Below are positions 15,421 to 22,056 of a stretch of DNA of 22,056 bases, piece after piece. Numbering within the stretch: the first letter of the stretch is position 1; each line of letters opens with the position of its first letter. The translations under genes were made by a program, and so were the position numbers. The notes beneath the pieces are model-generated. The model was not told the DNA's origin. It saw only the letters and a list, made by a program, of their open reading frames with translations, and searched no databases. Origin of the DNA: an uncultured Megasphaera sp. (lineage in GTDB: Bacteria > Bacillota > Negativicutes > Veillonellales > Megasphaeraceae); contig UQHB01000044.1 in NCBI GenBank assembly GCA_900540735.1, forward strand, positions 1 through 22,056. Reading direction: 5' to 3'.

Positions 15421-16848
15421 TTATGATACTTTTTTATACTGCGGCACAAAATAAGAAAGCACGACGCAAACAATCCCTACGCCAATGAGAACGATGAAGA
15501 CATGTTGGAGGCCCACGAATAAGGCCTGCCCTAATATCTCTTGGAGCTGAGGGTACGTCTTATCGTAGTAATCTTGAATCGTTATGCCCGTAAGACCTTG
15601 GGAAATAATATACTGACTCGTAAAATAATTGAGGATTGTCCCCAAAATAGCGACACCCATCGTCTGCGCCAATGTCCGCGTGAGCATATTGAGGCCGACT
15701 GCAGCACCGCGCTGTTCATACGGCACGGAATCTTGGACGATGAACATAATCGTGTTGAGGGTCCCTGAAAAGCCAATACCAAAGATGAGTACAGCCACCC
15801 AGACGTACCATAAAGGCGACGTCATGGTCAAGAAACTCAAAAGCACACCGCCTACGACGAGGAGTACGCACGAAGCCATGACCAGCCATTTCGTACTATA
15901 GCGCAGCATCAACTTCGCCAAGACCGTGGACGTAAAGAACCACGACAAGGACGTACCAGCCATGGACATACCAGCTACAGTCGCACTATAGCCGAGGATA
16001 GACTGCATGTAGAGCGTCAAATAGACCGTGTTGGCAATTAAAATGACAGAACTGCCAAAGGTAATGACGTTGACCGTCACCATAGAGCGATTCAAAATAA
16101 AAAGAGGCACAATGAGCTCTCTCACGTGCTGTTCATACCGGTAAAAGATGATGAGAATGACGAGACTCACCGCGCCTAAGCCCCATGCTTCATAGACATT
16201 GCCTGTACTATTCATGACGGCTAAGAGGAAAATCGCAATGGCCCCAGCCAGTAAGACCGCACCGACAGAATCGACAGACGGCTGGCGCGTTGGCTTTTGC
16301 TCGTGCACGTACCGCCACAAAATATACATGACCACAAGACCAAAAGGAATATTAATGAAAAATATCCAGTGCCACGATAAATAATCGATTAAAAAGCCCC
16401 CAAGCAGAGGCCCGACGAGACCGGCAACGCCCCACATGGTACTAATACCGCCTTGGACGACAGACCGCTCTTTGAGCGTAAAAATATCGCCAATCATAGT
16501 AAAGCAAATCGTCAAAATCGCGCCGGACCCGAGCCCTTGGACAGCACGAAAAGCAATGAGCTGCTCCATCGTCTGCGCAAGACCTGCTAAGGTGCTGCCA
16601 ACGAGAAAAATCGTAATGCCTATGAGAAGCATCCGTTTTCGTCCGTATAAGTCAGCTAATTTCCCATAAATCGGTGTCGACATGGCCGACGTCAGTAAGT
16701 ACGCTGAAAAAATCCAACTCATGAGCTTAAAATTGTGGAGGCTCTGCACAATAATCGGTGCAGCTGAGGCGACGACGACGGCTTCAAAAGCCGCTAAAAA
16801 GATAGCAATTAAAAAGGAACATGCAATTTTTCGTTTACGACTATCCAT
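15421..16848 (-). CDS. MFS multidrug exporter of the DHA2 (EmrB/QacA, 14-helix) family
   Basis: A 475-residue major facilitator of DHA2 type with about 14 membrane helices, normal length. Motif A is present as GKLADLYGRKR after helix 2, helix 1 has the AFEAVVVASAAP motif of drug:H+ antiporters, helix 4 starts at FRAVQGLGSGA, and LSWHWIFFINIPFG follows helix 5-6 as usual for the family. Export of a small organic molecule with proton exchange is the family role. It has a minus-strand start at 16848 with an AGGTGA ribosome site and is divergent from the esterase/ATP-grasp operon. An inverted repeat lies just ahead of it and a related one ahead of the esterase gene, so one regulator may control both. 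Confidence 0.92.
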   Translation of the reverse strand: MDSRKRKIACSFLIAIFLAAFEAVVVASAAPIIVQSLHNFKLMSWIFSAYLLTSAMSTPIYGKLADLYGRKRMLLIGITIFLVGSTLAGLAQTMEQLIAFRAVQGLGSGAILTICFTMIGDIFTLKERSVVQGGISTMWGVAGLVGPLLGGFLIDYLSWHWIFFINIPFGLVVMYILWRYVHEQKPTRQPSVDSVGAVLLAGAIAIFLLAVMNSTGNVYEAWGLGAVSLVILIIFYRYEQHVRELIVPLFILNRSMVTVNVITFGSSVILIANTVYLTLYMQSILGYSATVAGMSMAGTSLSWFFTSTVLAKLMLRYSTKWLVMASCVLLVVGGVLLSFLTMTSPLWYVWVAVLIFGIGFSGTLNTIMFIVQDSVPYEQRGAAVGLNMLTRTLAQTMGVAILGTILNYFTSQYIISQGLTGITIQDYYDKTYPQLQEILGQALFVGLQHVFIVLIGVGIVCVVLSYFVPQYKKVS

Positions 16849-16870
16849 AGATTCACCTGATTTTCCTAAG

Positions 16871-16887
16871 TATACTCATATAGTATA
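16871..16887. repeat. Inverted repeat upstream of the MFS gene (operator candidate)
   Basis: TATACT - 5 nt - AGTATA, about 24 nt ahead of the MFS start. It overlaps the word CTAAGTATA (16866-16874) also found in the palindrome at 16966-16986. The minus-strand reading also contains TATACT, a possible -10 box. Confidence 0.5.
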
Positions 16888-16934
16888 TCATAGACCTAAA
16901 GAACATAATATATCGAACTAAGAAAACCTTGCAC

Positions 16935-16962
16935 TTTACACTTTACTATGCTACAGTATGTT
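16935..16962 (+). promoter_or_regulatory. Promoter of the esterase/ATP-grasp operon
   Basis: TTTACA (16935-16940), 16-nt spacer, TATGTT (16957-16962). The predicted start near 16969 falls inside the palindrome 16966-16986. Confidence 0.45.
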
Positions 16963-16965
16963 AAA

Positions 16966-16986
16966 ATACTAAGTATATCTTAGTAT
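16966..16986. repeat. Perfect inverted repeat overlapping the esterase operon start (operator candidate)
   Basis: ATACTAAG - TATAT - CTTAGTAT, 8-bp arms with a 5-nt spacer, overlapping the predicted transcription start. It suits a dimeric repressor of MarR/TetR or GntR kind; no regulator gene lies in this window. Confidence 0.6.
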
Positions 16987-17022
16987 GTGTTTTCAAAACT
17001 AAATGATTACACGGAGGAATTC

Positions 17023-17784
17023 ATGGTACATACTTGGCAAGTTACGATTCCCGAACTGACTGGCGACAAGCCGCGACGGGCGTACATTTATTTACCAGAT
17101 ACATATAATTGGGCACAAGAAAACCACTACCCTGTGCTCTACATGTTCGACGGACACAACGTCTTCTTTGACAGCGATGCGACATACGGCAAATCGTGGG
17201 GCATGCAGGAATACTTAGACGGCACGCACACGCAAATCATCGTCGCCGCCGTCGAATGTAACGATGATGCCGATAACGGCCGCCTCAAAGAATATTCACC
17301 TTACTCCTTTAAAGACAATCACTTCGGCTCCATCGAAGGCTTAGGGAACATCACGATGGATTGGTTCGTCAACTCCTTTAAACCCATGATTGACGACAAC
17401 TTCCGCACGATCCGCGAACGAGACTACACGTATATTGGCGGCAGCTCCATGGGCGGCCTCATGAGCCTCTACGCAGTGCTCCAATATAATCATATCTTCT
17501 CGCGTGCAGCCGTCCTTTCGCCGTCGCTCTGGACAGCACCGGGCCGCATGAAAGGACTTGCAAAACGGGCCAACCTCGTGGGCGATACGGTCGTCTACAT
17601 GGACTATGGCTCAGAAGAAATGGAACACCGCAGCCGCATGAATACGGTCATCCCCGAAATGGCATCCATCCTCATGAGCCGCAAAATCTTCGTGACCACG
17701 CGCATCGTGCCCCATGGGACGCACTGCGAAGCGTGCTGGGAACGGCAGATTCCCTTCTTTATGAATACCTTATTATATTATTAA
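17023..17784 (+). CDS. Alpha/beta-hydrolase esterase (IroE/Fes-like, COG2819-type)
   Basis: A 253-residue esterase without a signal peptide. The ATG at 17023 is chosen because GGAGG lies 6 nt ahead of it and the protein then starts at the first conserved strand; an upstream ATG at 16987 has no such site. Visible motifs: LYMFDGHNVFFD (39-50), nucleophile elbow GGSSMGG with Ser142, and PHGTHCEACW with His234 near the C-terminus as catalytic base. Enzymes of this type hydrolyse enterobactin-like esters, S-formyl or acyl esters, and others. First gene of a three-gene operon with a second esterase (42 nt on) and an ATP-grasp ligase, so the substrate may be a ligase product. The ester specificity cannot be read from the sequence. 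Confidence 0.85.
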   Translation: MVHTWQVTIPELTGDKPRRAYIYLPDTYNWAQENHYPVLYMFDGHNVFFDSDATYGKSWGMQEYLDGTHTQIIVAAVECNDDADNGRLKEYSPYSFKDNHFGSIEGLGNITMDWFVNSFKPMIDDNFRTIRERDYTYIGGSSMGGLMSLYAVLQYNHIFSRAAVLSPSLWTAPGRMKGLAKRANLVGDTVVYMDYGSEEMEHRSRMNTVIPEMASILMSRKIFVTTRIVPHGTHCEACWERQIPFFMNTLLYY

Positions 17785-17790
17785 TTGAAA

Positions 17791-17828
17791 AGAGGTGCAC
17801 GACTGATACGCAATCAGTCACACAGATG
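17791..17828 (+). promoter_or_regulatory. Ribosome binding site with a hairpin between Shine-Dalgarno and start codon
   Basis: AGAGGTG (17791-17797) lies 28 nt ahead of the ATG at 17826, too far for normal use. Between them GACTGAT (17801-17807) and ATCAGTC (17813-17819) form a 7-bp hairpin with a 5-nt loop. Folding it removes 19 nt, leaving an effective spacing of 9 nt. Confidence 0.5.
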
Positions 17829-18578
17829 GAAACTTGGTATGGAAAATGGTACAGCCCTAATTTAGGACGCGACATGGAATACAAACGGTATGGTCACGCT
17901 GGTCGGCCCATGCTCTACATTCCCTGTCAAGACGGCCGCTTCTTTGATTTTGAAAACTTCCACATGGACAGCACTCTCGCACCGTGGATTGAATCAGGCC
18001 AACTCATGGTCTTTTCTATCGATACCATTGACGTCGAAACGTGGTCCAATGGCGGCGGTGACGCGCGCTGGCGCATTGAACGGCACGAAAGCTGGATGCG
18101 CTACATTACAGACGAAATGGTGCCCTTCATGCGCTCTGAAGCGAATGCCAAAAACGGCTGGACCGGCAACCCGGACTGCCTCGTCTTTGGCTGCAGCTTA
18201 GGTGCACTCCATGCAGTCAACTGCTTCTACAGACGGCCCGATTTATTCGACGGCCTCCTCGCTTTGAGCGGTGTTTACTCTGCATCCTACGGCTTTGATG
18301 GGTACATGGACGACTTAGTCTACGCCAATTCCCCTATTGATTATCTCTCCAACATGCCTACAGACCATCCGTACATTGATTTATATAACCGTAAACGTTC
18401 TGTCGTCTGCGTCGGTCAAGGGCCATGGGAAATGCCCGACTCGACCCGTCAGCTCGCCAATGCCCTGGCTAGTAAAAATATCCACACGTGGGTCGATTTC
18501 TGGGGCTATGACTGCGCCCACGACTGGGATTGGTGGTACAAACAAGCAGCGTACTTCATGCCCTATCTCTTAGGACAA
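17826..18578 (+). CDS. Alpha/beta-hydrolase esterase, second paralogous-size member
   Basis: A 250-residue alpha/beta hydrolase with no signal peptide. The ATG at 17826 begins METWYGKWYS; the frame is open further upstream but only overlaps the previous gene and adds no conserved motif. Landmarks: YIPCQDGRFFDFENF (31-45), RHESWMRYI (86-94), nucleophile elbow FGCSLGALHA with Ser124, and CAHDWDWW with His232 near the C-terminus. The His-containing end (CAHDWDWWYKQAAYFMPYLL) matches the layout of the first esterase (THCEACWERQIPFFMNTLL), so the two are likely distant relatives. It resembles the COG4947-type esterases often seen beside ATP-grasp genes. Followed after 24 nt by the ATP-grasp gene. 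Substrate unknown. Confidence 0.8.
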
Positions 18579-18602
18579 TAATCTAACAAAGGATTTGATA
18601 CA

Positions 18603-19796
18603 ATGAAAAACTTAGTCTTCATTTCGCCAAACTTCCCGGAAAACTATTGGCATTTCTGCGACGAAGCCAAGAAAAACGGTCTCCGTGTCCTCGGCATTGG
18701 CGATGCGCCCTATAACAACCTCTCGCAAGATTTAAAAAATGGTTTAAACGAATACTACAAAGTCAGTACCCTTGAAAACTACGACGAAGTCTATCGGGCT
18801 GCAGCCTTCTTCATTTCCAAATACGGCCGCATCGACTGGCTCGAATCAAATAACGAATACTGGCTCGAACGGGATGCTAAACTGCGTACAGACTTCCACA
18901 TTACAAGCGGCTTCCAAACGAGTGACATTCCGCACATTAAATTTAAATCTAAAATGAAAGCCTACTACGAAAAAGCAGGCATTCCTGTAGCTAAATACCA
19001 TCTCGTCACGGACTGGGATGCGTGCCAAGCTTTCATCAAAGAAGTTAGCTTTCCGGTCATCGTCAAGCCCGATAACGGTGTCGGTGCTACGTCGACGTAT
19101 AAATTAAAAACCGAAAAAGACGTAGAATACTTCTTTGCCACCAAAGACAATAACGTCCAGTACATTATGGAACAATACGTCGTCGGTGAAGTCCAGTCCT
19201 ATGACGCTATCATCGACTCTAAAGGCCAGCCGATCTTTGAAACAGGCAACGTCTCGCCTGTACCCATTATGGACATTGTCAATAACAACGACAACAGCGT
19301 CTTTTATATCGTCAAAGACCTGCCTGAAGACATGCGGAAATTAGGCCGTGCAACGGTCGCTAGTTTCGGCGTAAAGAGCCGCTTCATTCACTTTGAATTC
19401 TTCCGTCTCTTACAAGATATGGATGGCCTCGGCAAAAAAGGCCAGCTCGTAGGCCTCGAAGTCAATATGCGTCCTAGCGGCGGCGTGACACCGGATATGA
19501 TTAACTTCGCTCACAGCACAGATGTCTATAAAATCTGGGCTGATATGATTGCCTTTGATAAATCGACGAAAACCTCTGGGCCCGATTACTTCTGCGGCTT
19601 TGCCGGCCGCCGTGATGGCAAACACTTCGACCTCAATCACGACGATATTATACGCATTTACGGCTCTCATATGAAACTCGAAAGCCGCGTACCCGATGCC
19701 CTGTCTGGTGCCATGGGCAACCAGCTTTATCTCGCTACCTTCTCGACAGAAGCCGAATTAAAACAGTTCTATACAGATATGTTCCGCGAACAATAG
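18603..19796 (+). CDS. ATP-grasp carboxylate-amine ligase-like protein
   Basis: A 397-residue ATP-grasp enzyme. N-terminal Rossmann-like domain (about 1-110, ISPNFPENYWHFCDEAKKNG), then the ATP-grasp fold: nucleotide-binding Lys155 in FPVIVKPDNGVGATSTY, the small-domain strand YIMEQYVVGEVQSYDAII (187-204) and the magnesium/phosphate signature GLEVNMRPSGG (284-293, Glu286 and Asn288). The family joins a carboxylate to an amine (or thiol) through an acyl phosphate. AAAGGA lies 9 nt before the ATG. Last gene of the esterase operon, ended by a strong terminator. With two esterases and a divergent exporter it may make or recycle an amide- or ester-linked small molecule; that is inference. Confidence 0.87.
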   Translation: MKNLVFISPNFPENYWHFCDEAKKNGLRVLGIGDAPYNNLSQDLKNGLNEYYKVSTLENYDEVYRAAAFFISKYGRIDWLESNNEYWLERDAKLRTDFHITSGFQTSDIPHIKFKSKMKAYYEKAGIPVAKYHLVTDWDACQAFIKEVSFPVIVKPDNGVGATSTYKLKTEKDVEYFFATKDNNVQYIMEQYVVGEVQSYDAIIDSKGQPIFETGNVSPVPIMDIVNNNDNSVFYIVKDLPEDMRKLGRATVASFGVKSRFIHFEFFRLLQDMDGLGKKGQLVGLEVNMRPSGGVTPDMINFAHSTDVYKIWADMIAFDKSTKTSGPDYFCGFAGRRDGKHFDLNHDDIIRIYGSHMKLESRVPDALSGAMGNQLYLATFSTEAELKQFYTDMFREQ

Positions 19797-19813
19797 CATT
19801 TTATCTTTCATTT

Positions 19814-19852
19814 ATCCACTGAAATGATTCATATATTTCAGTGGATTTTTTA
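19814..19852 (+). terminator. Intrinsic terminator after the ATP-grasp gene
   Basis: ATCCACTGAAAT (19814-19825) pairs with ATTTCAGTGGAT (19835-19846), 12 bp, loop 9 nt, followed by TTTTTT. Confidence 0.9.
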
Positions 19853-19886
19853 TAATTTCCTATATAAATATCAAAAAAAAATCATG

Positions 19887-19892
19887 TATAAT
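19887..19892 (+). promoter_or_regulatory. Possible -10 box of the zinc-ribbon gene
   Basis: A perfect TATAAT stands 6 nt ahead of the 30-bp palindrome. No good -35 hexamer is seen at 17 nt. Confidence 0.4.
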
Positions 19893-19897
19893 ATAAA

Positions 19898-19927
19898 TTA
19901 CTTATATAATTTGAATTATATAAGTAA
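19898..19927. repeat. Perfect 30-bp palindrome ahead of the zinc-ribbon gene (operator candidate)
   Basis: TTACTTATATAATT, a 2-nt spacer (TG), then its exact reverse complement. It begins 5 nt after the -10 box and ends 19 nt before the ATG, so it covers the likely transcription start. It could be an operator or a 5' leader hairpin that hides the ribosome site region. Confidence 0.7.
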
Positions 19928-19946
19928 GAGAAAGGAATGATTAATA

Positions 19947-20678
19947 ATGTTTTGTCAAAAATGTGGTAAAAAGATTGCGGATGATGCTAAATTCTGCCCT
20001 AGTTGTGGAGAATCCACCAATACTTCCACTAATTCACAAAAATCTTCTTCTAATCTGCCTACTTCTTCTCACAAAAAGAAATGGACGAAGAAAAAAATCG
20101 CATTAGTAGTAATAGGCATACTTTTTATCTTGAGTGTCATCGACAATTTAATCGGGGATGATAAAAACACCTCAAAACCCACTACTAGCCAAAATCAATC
20201 CAATACATCAAGTGAAAAGAAACCTTCCTATAAAGAATGGACTGTAGATGTAGATGGTATCGGAAAAATAAAGGGCGGTATCTCTTCAGATGTTGGAATT
20301 GCCGTAGCTGGGGTTAATACCCAACAATCTATTGGCAATGAATTTATTAATGAAAAAGCAAAAGGGCAATTCGTTGTTGTTGATTTAGTAATTTATAATA
20401 ATCAAAAAGATGCAATTACCGTAGATGGCTCTAGTTTTAAATTAATAGATAATAAAAATCGTGAATTTTCTACATCTAATGAAGGTATGACAGCTTTACA
20501 AATGAGTGAAGGTCATGCCGATGGATTCTTAAGTAAAATAAATCCAGGTTCAACTACACGTATCCGTTTTGTCTTTGATGTTCCAGGTGATGCAACAGGC
20601 TTACAATTAAAAGCTCGTGGAGGATTTACAGGAGAAGCTATTACTCTTCCATTACAGGTAATTCCAGTAAATTCCTAA
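19947..20678 (+). CDS. Zinc-ribbon, single-pass membrane protein with DUF4352-like domain
   Basis: A 243-residue protein. The N-terminus is a zinc ribbon of the kind MFCQKCGKKI...FCPSCG, with Cys3, Cys6, Cys17 and Cys20; a Ser/Thr/Asn-rich linker follows; a basic stretch KKKWTKKK then a single membrane helix (51-70, IALVVIGILFILSVIDNLIG). Another low-complexity linker (to about 92) leads to an extracellular beta-sandwich domain (about 95-240) with the pattern of DUF4352 (VVVDLVIYNNQKDAITVDGS, FKLIDNKNREF, INPGSTTRIRFVFDVP). Function of such proteins is unknown; several sit near stress or secretion genes. AAAGGAA lies 10 nt before the ATG. Codon use is much more AT-rich than the preceding operons, pointing to later acquisition. 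Confidence 0.85.
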   Translation: MFCQKCGKKIADDAKFCPSCGESTNTSTNSQKSSSNLPTSSHKKKWTKKKIALVVIGILFILSVIDNLIGDDKNTSKPTTSQNQSNTSSEKKPSYKEWTVDVDGIGKIKGGISSDVGIAVAGVNTQQSIGNEFINEKAKGQFVVVDLVIYNNQKDAITVDGSSFKLIDNKNREFSTSNEGMTALQMSEGHADGFLSKINPGSTTRIRFVFDVPGDATGLQLKARGGFTGEAITLPLQVIPVNS

Positions 20679-20745
20679 GAAATCATTATCCACTATTTAT
20701 TCTATTAATAAATAACTTTAAGTCATGAAAGCCTCGCGTATATGC

Positions 20746-20796
20746 AATTACCACCAAGTATTGAACGATAATTCAATACTTGGTGGTAATTTTTTA
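20746..20796 (+). terminator. Strong intrinsic terminator after the zinc-ribbon gene
   Basis: A perfect 20-bp stem with a 6-nt loop (AATTACCACCAAGTATTGAA and its complement), followed by TTTTTT. It lies 68 nt after the stop. Confidence 0.92.
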
Positions 20797-21082
20797 TAAC
20801 TAAATTTTCAGAATAACTTCATATGAATGTCATTCCATTATTTAAGAACAATGATTCTGTTACCTACATGTTGAATCCAAAAGATTACACAACCAATCAT
20901 AAAGATGTCTTATATCTGATGAAAAAAGACATTCTTACTAACAGAATCTCATCTCATTATGTAAAGAGTATATCTTTCGACGATACACGGGATATGTGCA
21001 ATGGAAAAAGCCTGCCCTAACGAAGTATCTGAATGCTCTACAACAAGTCATTACTCTATAAATCTGCTGCATCTTATATTTT
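20797..21082. other. AT-rich gap without a convincing gene
   Basis: An open frame of 65 codons on the plus strand (20823-21020) has no ribosome site, no recognisable motif and ends in a short tail, so I do not call it a gene. No RNA gene or terminator is evident; no terminator for the minus-strand HEPN gene was found here either. Confidence 0.5.
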
Positions 21083-21479
21083 TTACACATCTTGTTGTAT
21101 ACGGGTGTTAACATAGTTTTTGATAGTATTATAAAATAAGGTAGCATTTTGTATTTGCTGTTCCACTTCTTCTTTAGCAATAACGTAATAATCATCGTAA
21201 TCGCTATCACTTCGTATATCAAAAGCTTCACCAACAATATCCGATAAGATAACGTCAAATACGCCAGTTTTAATATAGGTCTTACGAAAATACGCAATAA
21301 CACCTGCATGTTTTGAAAAGTCAACACCATCTAAGGCTAAGATGCTGCGCATTCCATGAAAAATACTATAATACGAACGGTTGGCAGCCCCTTATATCGT
21401 AATAAGAAGTCGCTGATTGTAATTCCTGATTAGCCGTTTCTAAACGGTATATTGCTAAGGCCTTATGTGAATTATCCAT
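21083..21479 (-). pseudogene. Frameshifted HEPN-domain toxin/partner gene
   Basis: Two frames together give one HEPN protein. The first (start 21479, MDNSHKALAIYRLETANQEL) is open only to about 21371; the second continues NRSYYSIFHGMRSILALDGV and runs to 21083. Between them the frame slips at GATATAAGGGGC (around 21392-21403); removing one T restores GAT AAA GGG GCT GCC AAC, giving DKGAANRSYY, which matches the usual HEPN spelling. The Arg-X6-His motif (RSYYSIFH) that makes HEPN proteins ribonucleases lies just after the slip. The ATG overlaps the MNT stop by 8 nt, as in HEPN-MNT toxin-antitoxin pairs. As read, the product is truncated before its active site; a sequencing error or slippage on the G run is possible. 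Confidence 0.75.
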
Positions 21480-21816
21480 ATACTTGAATCCCTTCACGTA
21501 CAATATTTTGGTAAAATGGAAGATACTGTACGCCCTCTGTAAATTCAGTATTCGTCCTAAATAAAATGGAGATGACTACATCATATTTAAGACCAATGTG
21601 ACTAGCAATTTTACTAATATCTCTCCGATATTTTAAAACTTCACTCTTAAAACCATTTAATAATAACATTATATCTATATCAGATTCGGTGCTATTATCA
21701 CCTCTTGCATAGGATCCAAATAAAATCACAGCGTGCAACCGTTCCTGTAATAACTGTTTTACTTGTAACGTTACTTCTTGCAACACCATTTTTATTTTTA
21801 CTGTATCGTTCATCAT
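21472..21816 (-). CDS. MNT-type minimal nucleotidyltransferase, antitoxin-like
   Basis: A 114-residue minimal nucleotidyltransferase of the MNT/MntA type. The signature GS-X10-DxD is intact: Gly34-Ser35 in LFGSYARGD and Asp46, Asp48 in SDIDIM. In HEPN-MNT toxin-antitoxin systems the MNT protein modifies or neutralises the HEPN ribonuclease, and the genes overlap as they do here (8 nt). Shine-Dalgarno AAGGTGG lies 4 nt before the ATG at 21816 and 7 nt before the in-frame ATG at 21813, so either may be used. With the partner frameshifted, the antitoxin is apparently kept intact alone. Confidence 0.88.
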   Translation of the reverse strand: MMNDTVKIKMVLQEVTLQVKQLLQERLHAVILFGSYARGDNSTESDIDIMLLLNGFKSEVLKYRRDISKIASHIGLKYDVVISILFRTNTEFTEGVQYLPFYQNIVREGIQVYG

Positions 21817-22005
21817 CTCACCACCTTACATTTATCTTAAGCATATCATACGCCCTTCATTAGGACAATAAAATTATAAATATTTATATCTTCCCCTTAT
21901 ACTGAGATGAATATTAAAATTTTCCAAACCTCTTCTTTTCTCTGTTACACTATACGTATAGTACAGCACGCTTAAAATATAGTATAATAAAGGAGGAAGA
22001 AGGTA
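21817..22005. other. AT-rich intergenic region
   Basis: No gene seen. It holds a 14-bp perfect palindrome ACTATACGTATAGT (21949-21962) and a TATAAT (21983-21988) followed by AAAGGAGG (21989-21996); no start codon at a proper distance gives an open frame in the window. Confidence 0.45.
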
Positions 22006-22056
22006 GTGTAAAATAGTTTGTGTAAATAAGGTTTGCGCAAATCCTTTAGATACTTC
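22006..22056. mobile_element. Possible end of an insertion sequence (IS256-like), cut by the window edge
   Basis: Two GTGTAAA words 14 nt apart (22006-22012 and 22020-22026) followed by a TTTGCGCAAA palindrome. GTGTAAA-rich ends are, as I recall, common in IS256-family elements. No transposase is visible, so this is a weak call. Confidence 0.25.

Noticed and set aside
20823..21020. 65-codon plus-strand open frame
   Set aside because: No ribosome site, no recognisable motif, and no conserved neighbour; mentioned only as part of the gap.
1..22056. tRNA, rRNA genes and CRISPR arrays
   Set aside because: No cloverleaf, rRNA segment or regularly spaced direct repeats were seen on either strand.

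Overview
The window looks like a chromosomal segment of a low-oxygen Firmicute of the Negativicutes, most likely Veillonellaceae and probably Megasphaera. The reasons are the giant 2-hydroxyacyl-CoA dehydratase activase-type protein, the NfeD/FloA flotillin operon, the Firmicute T-box ahead of trpS, strong AGGAGG-type ribosome binding sites and a moderate GC content. The genus is an inference. About the first 19.8 kb is uniform in composition; the last 2.2 kb is visibly AT-rich and carries small accessory genes.

Layout. (1) 1-3059: the 3' part of an activase-type iron-sulfur protein, ending in a hairpin. (2) 3073-3660: no large gene, but two compact RNA loci. One is an Fst/par-like type I toxin-antitoxin locus: a 31-residue membrane peptide on the minus strand facing a predicted antisense RNA that begins with an imperfect copy of the toxin start region. 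The other is a roughly 200-nt structured RNA that may be 6S RNA. (3) 3665-7702, minus strand: an operon of a hypothetical protein, a membrane NfeD protease, flotillin FloA, a proline-rich anchored protein and an alpha/beta hydrolase. (4) 7850-12572, minus strand: a class III aminotransferase, a cytidylate-kinase-like protein, and an 881-residue APC permease fused to an iron-alcohol-dehydrogenase-like domain that has lost all four metal ligands. A promoter followed by an intrinsic-terminator hairpin in the leader suggests attenuation. (5) 12655-13975, minus strand: trpS behind a tryptophan T-box. (6) 14001-15417, plus strand: a purple-acid-phosphatase-like secreted or anchored phosphoesterase. 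(7) 15421-19852: an MFS DHA2 exporter divergent from an esterase - esterase - ATP-grasp ligase operon, with related inverted repeats between them. (8) 19898-22056: a zinc-ribbon/DUF4352-like membrane protein behind a perfect 30-bp palindrome, a MNT nucleotidyltransferase with a frameshifted HEPN partner, and possibly the start of an insertion sequence.

The best candidates for undescribed biology are the permease plus metal-less dehydrogenase fusion with its aminotransferase operon, the exporter/esterase/esterase/ATP-grasp module, and the small Fst-like type I locus. All functions are read from motifs and context; no database search was run.
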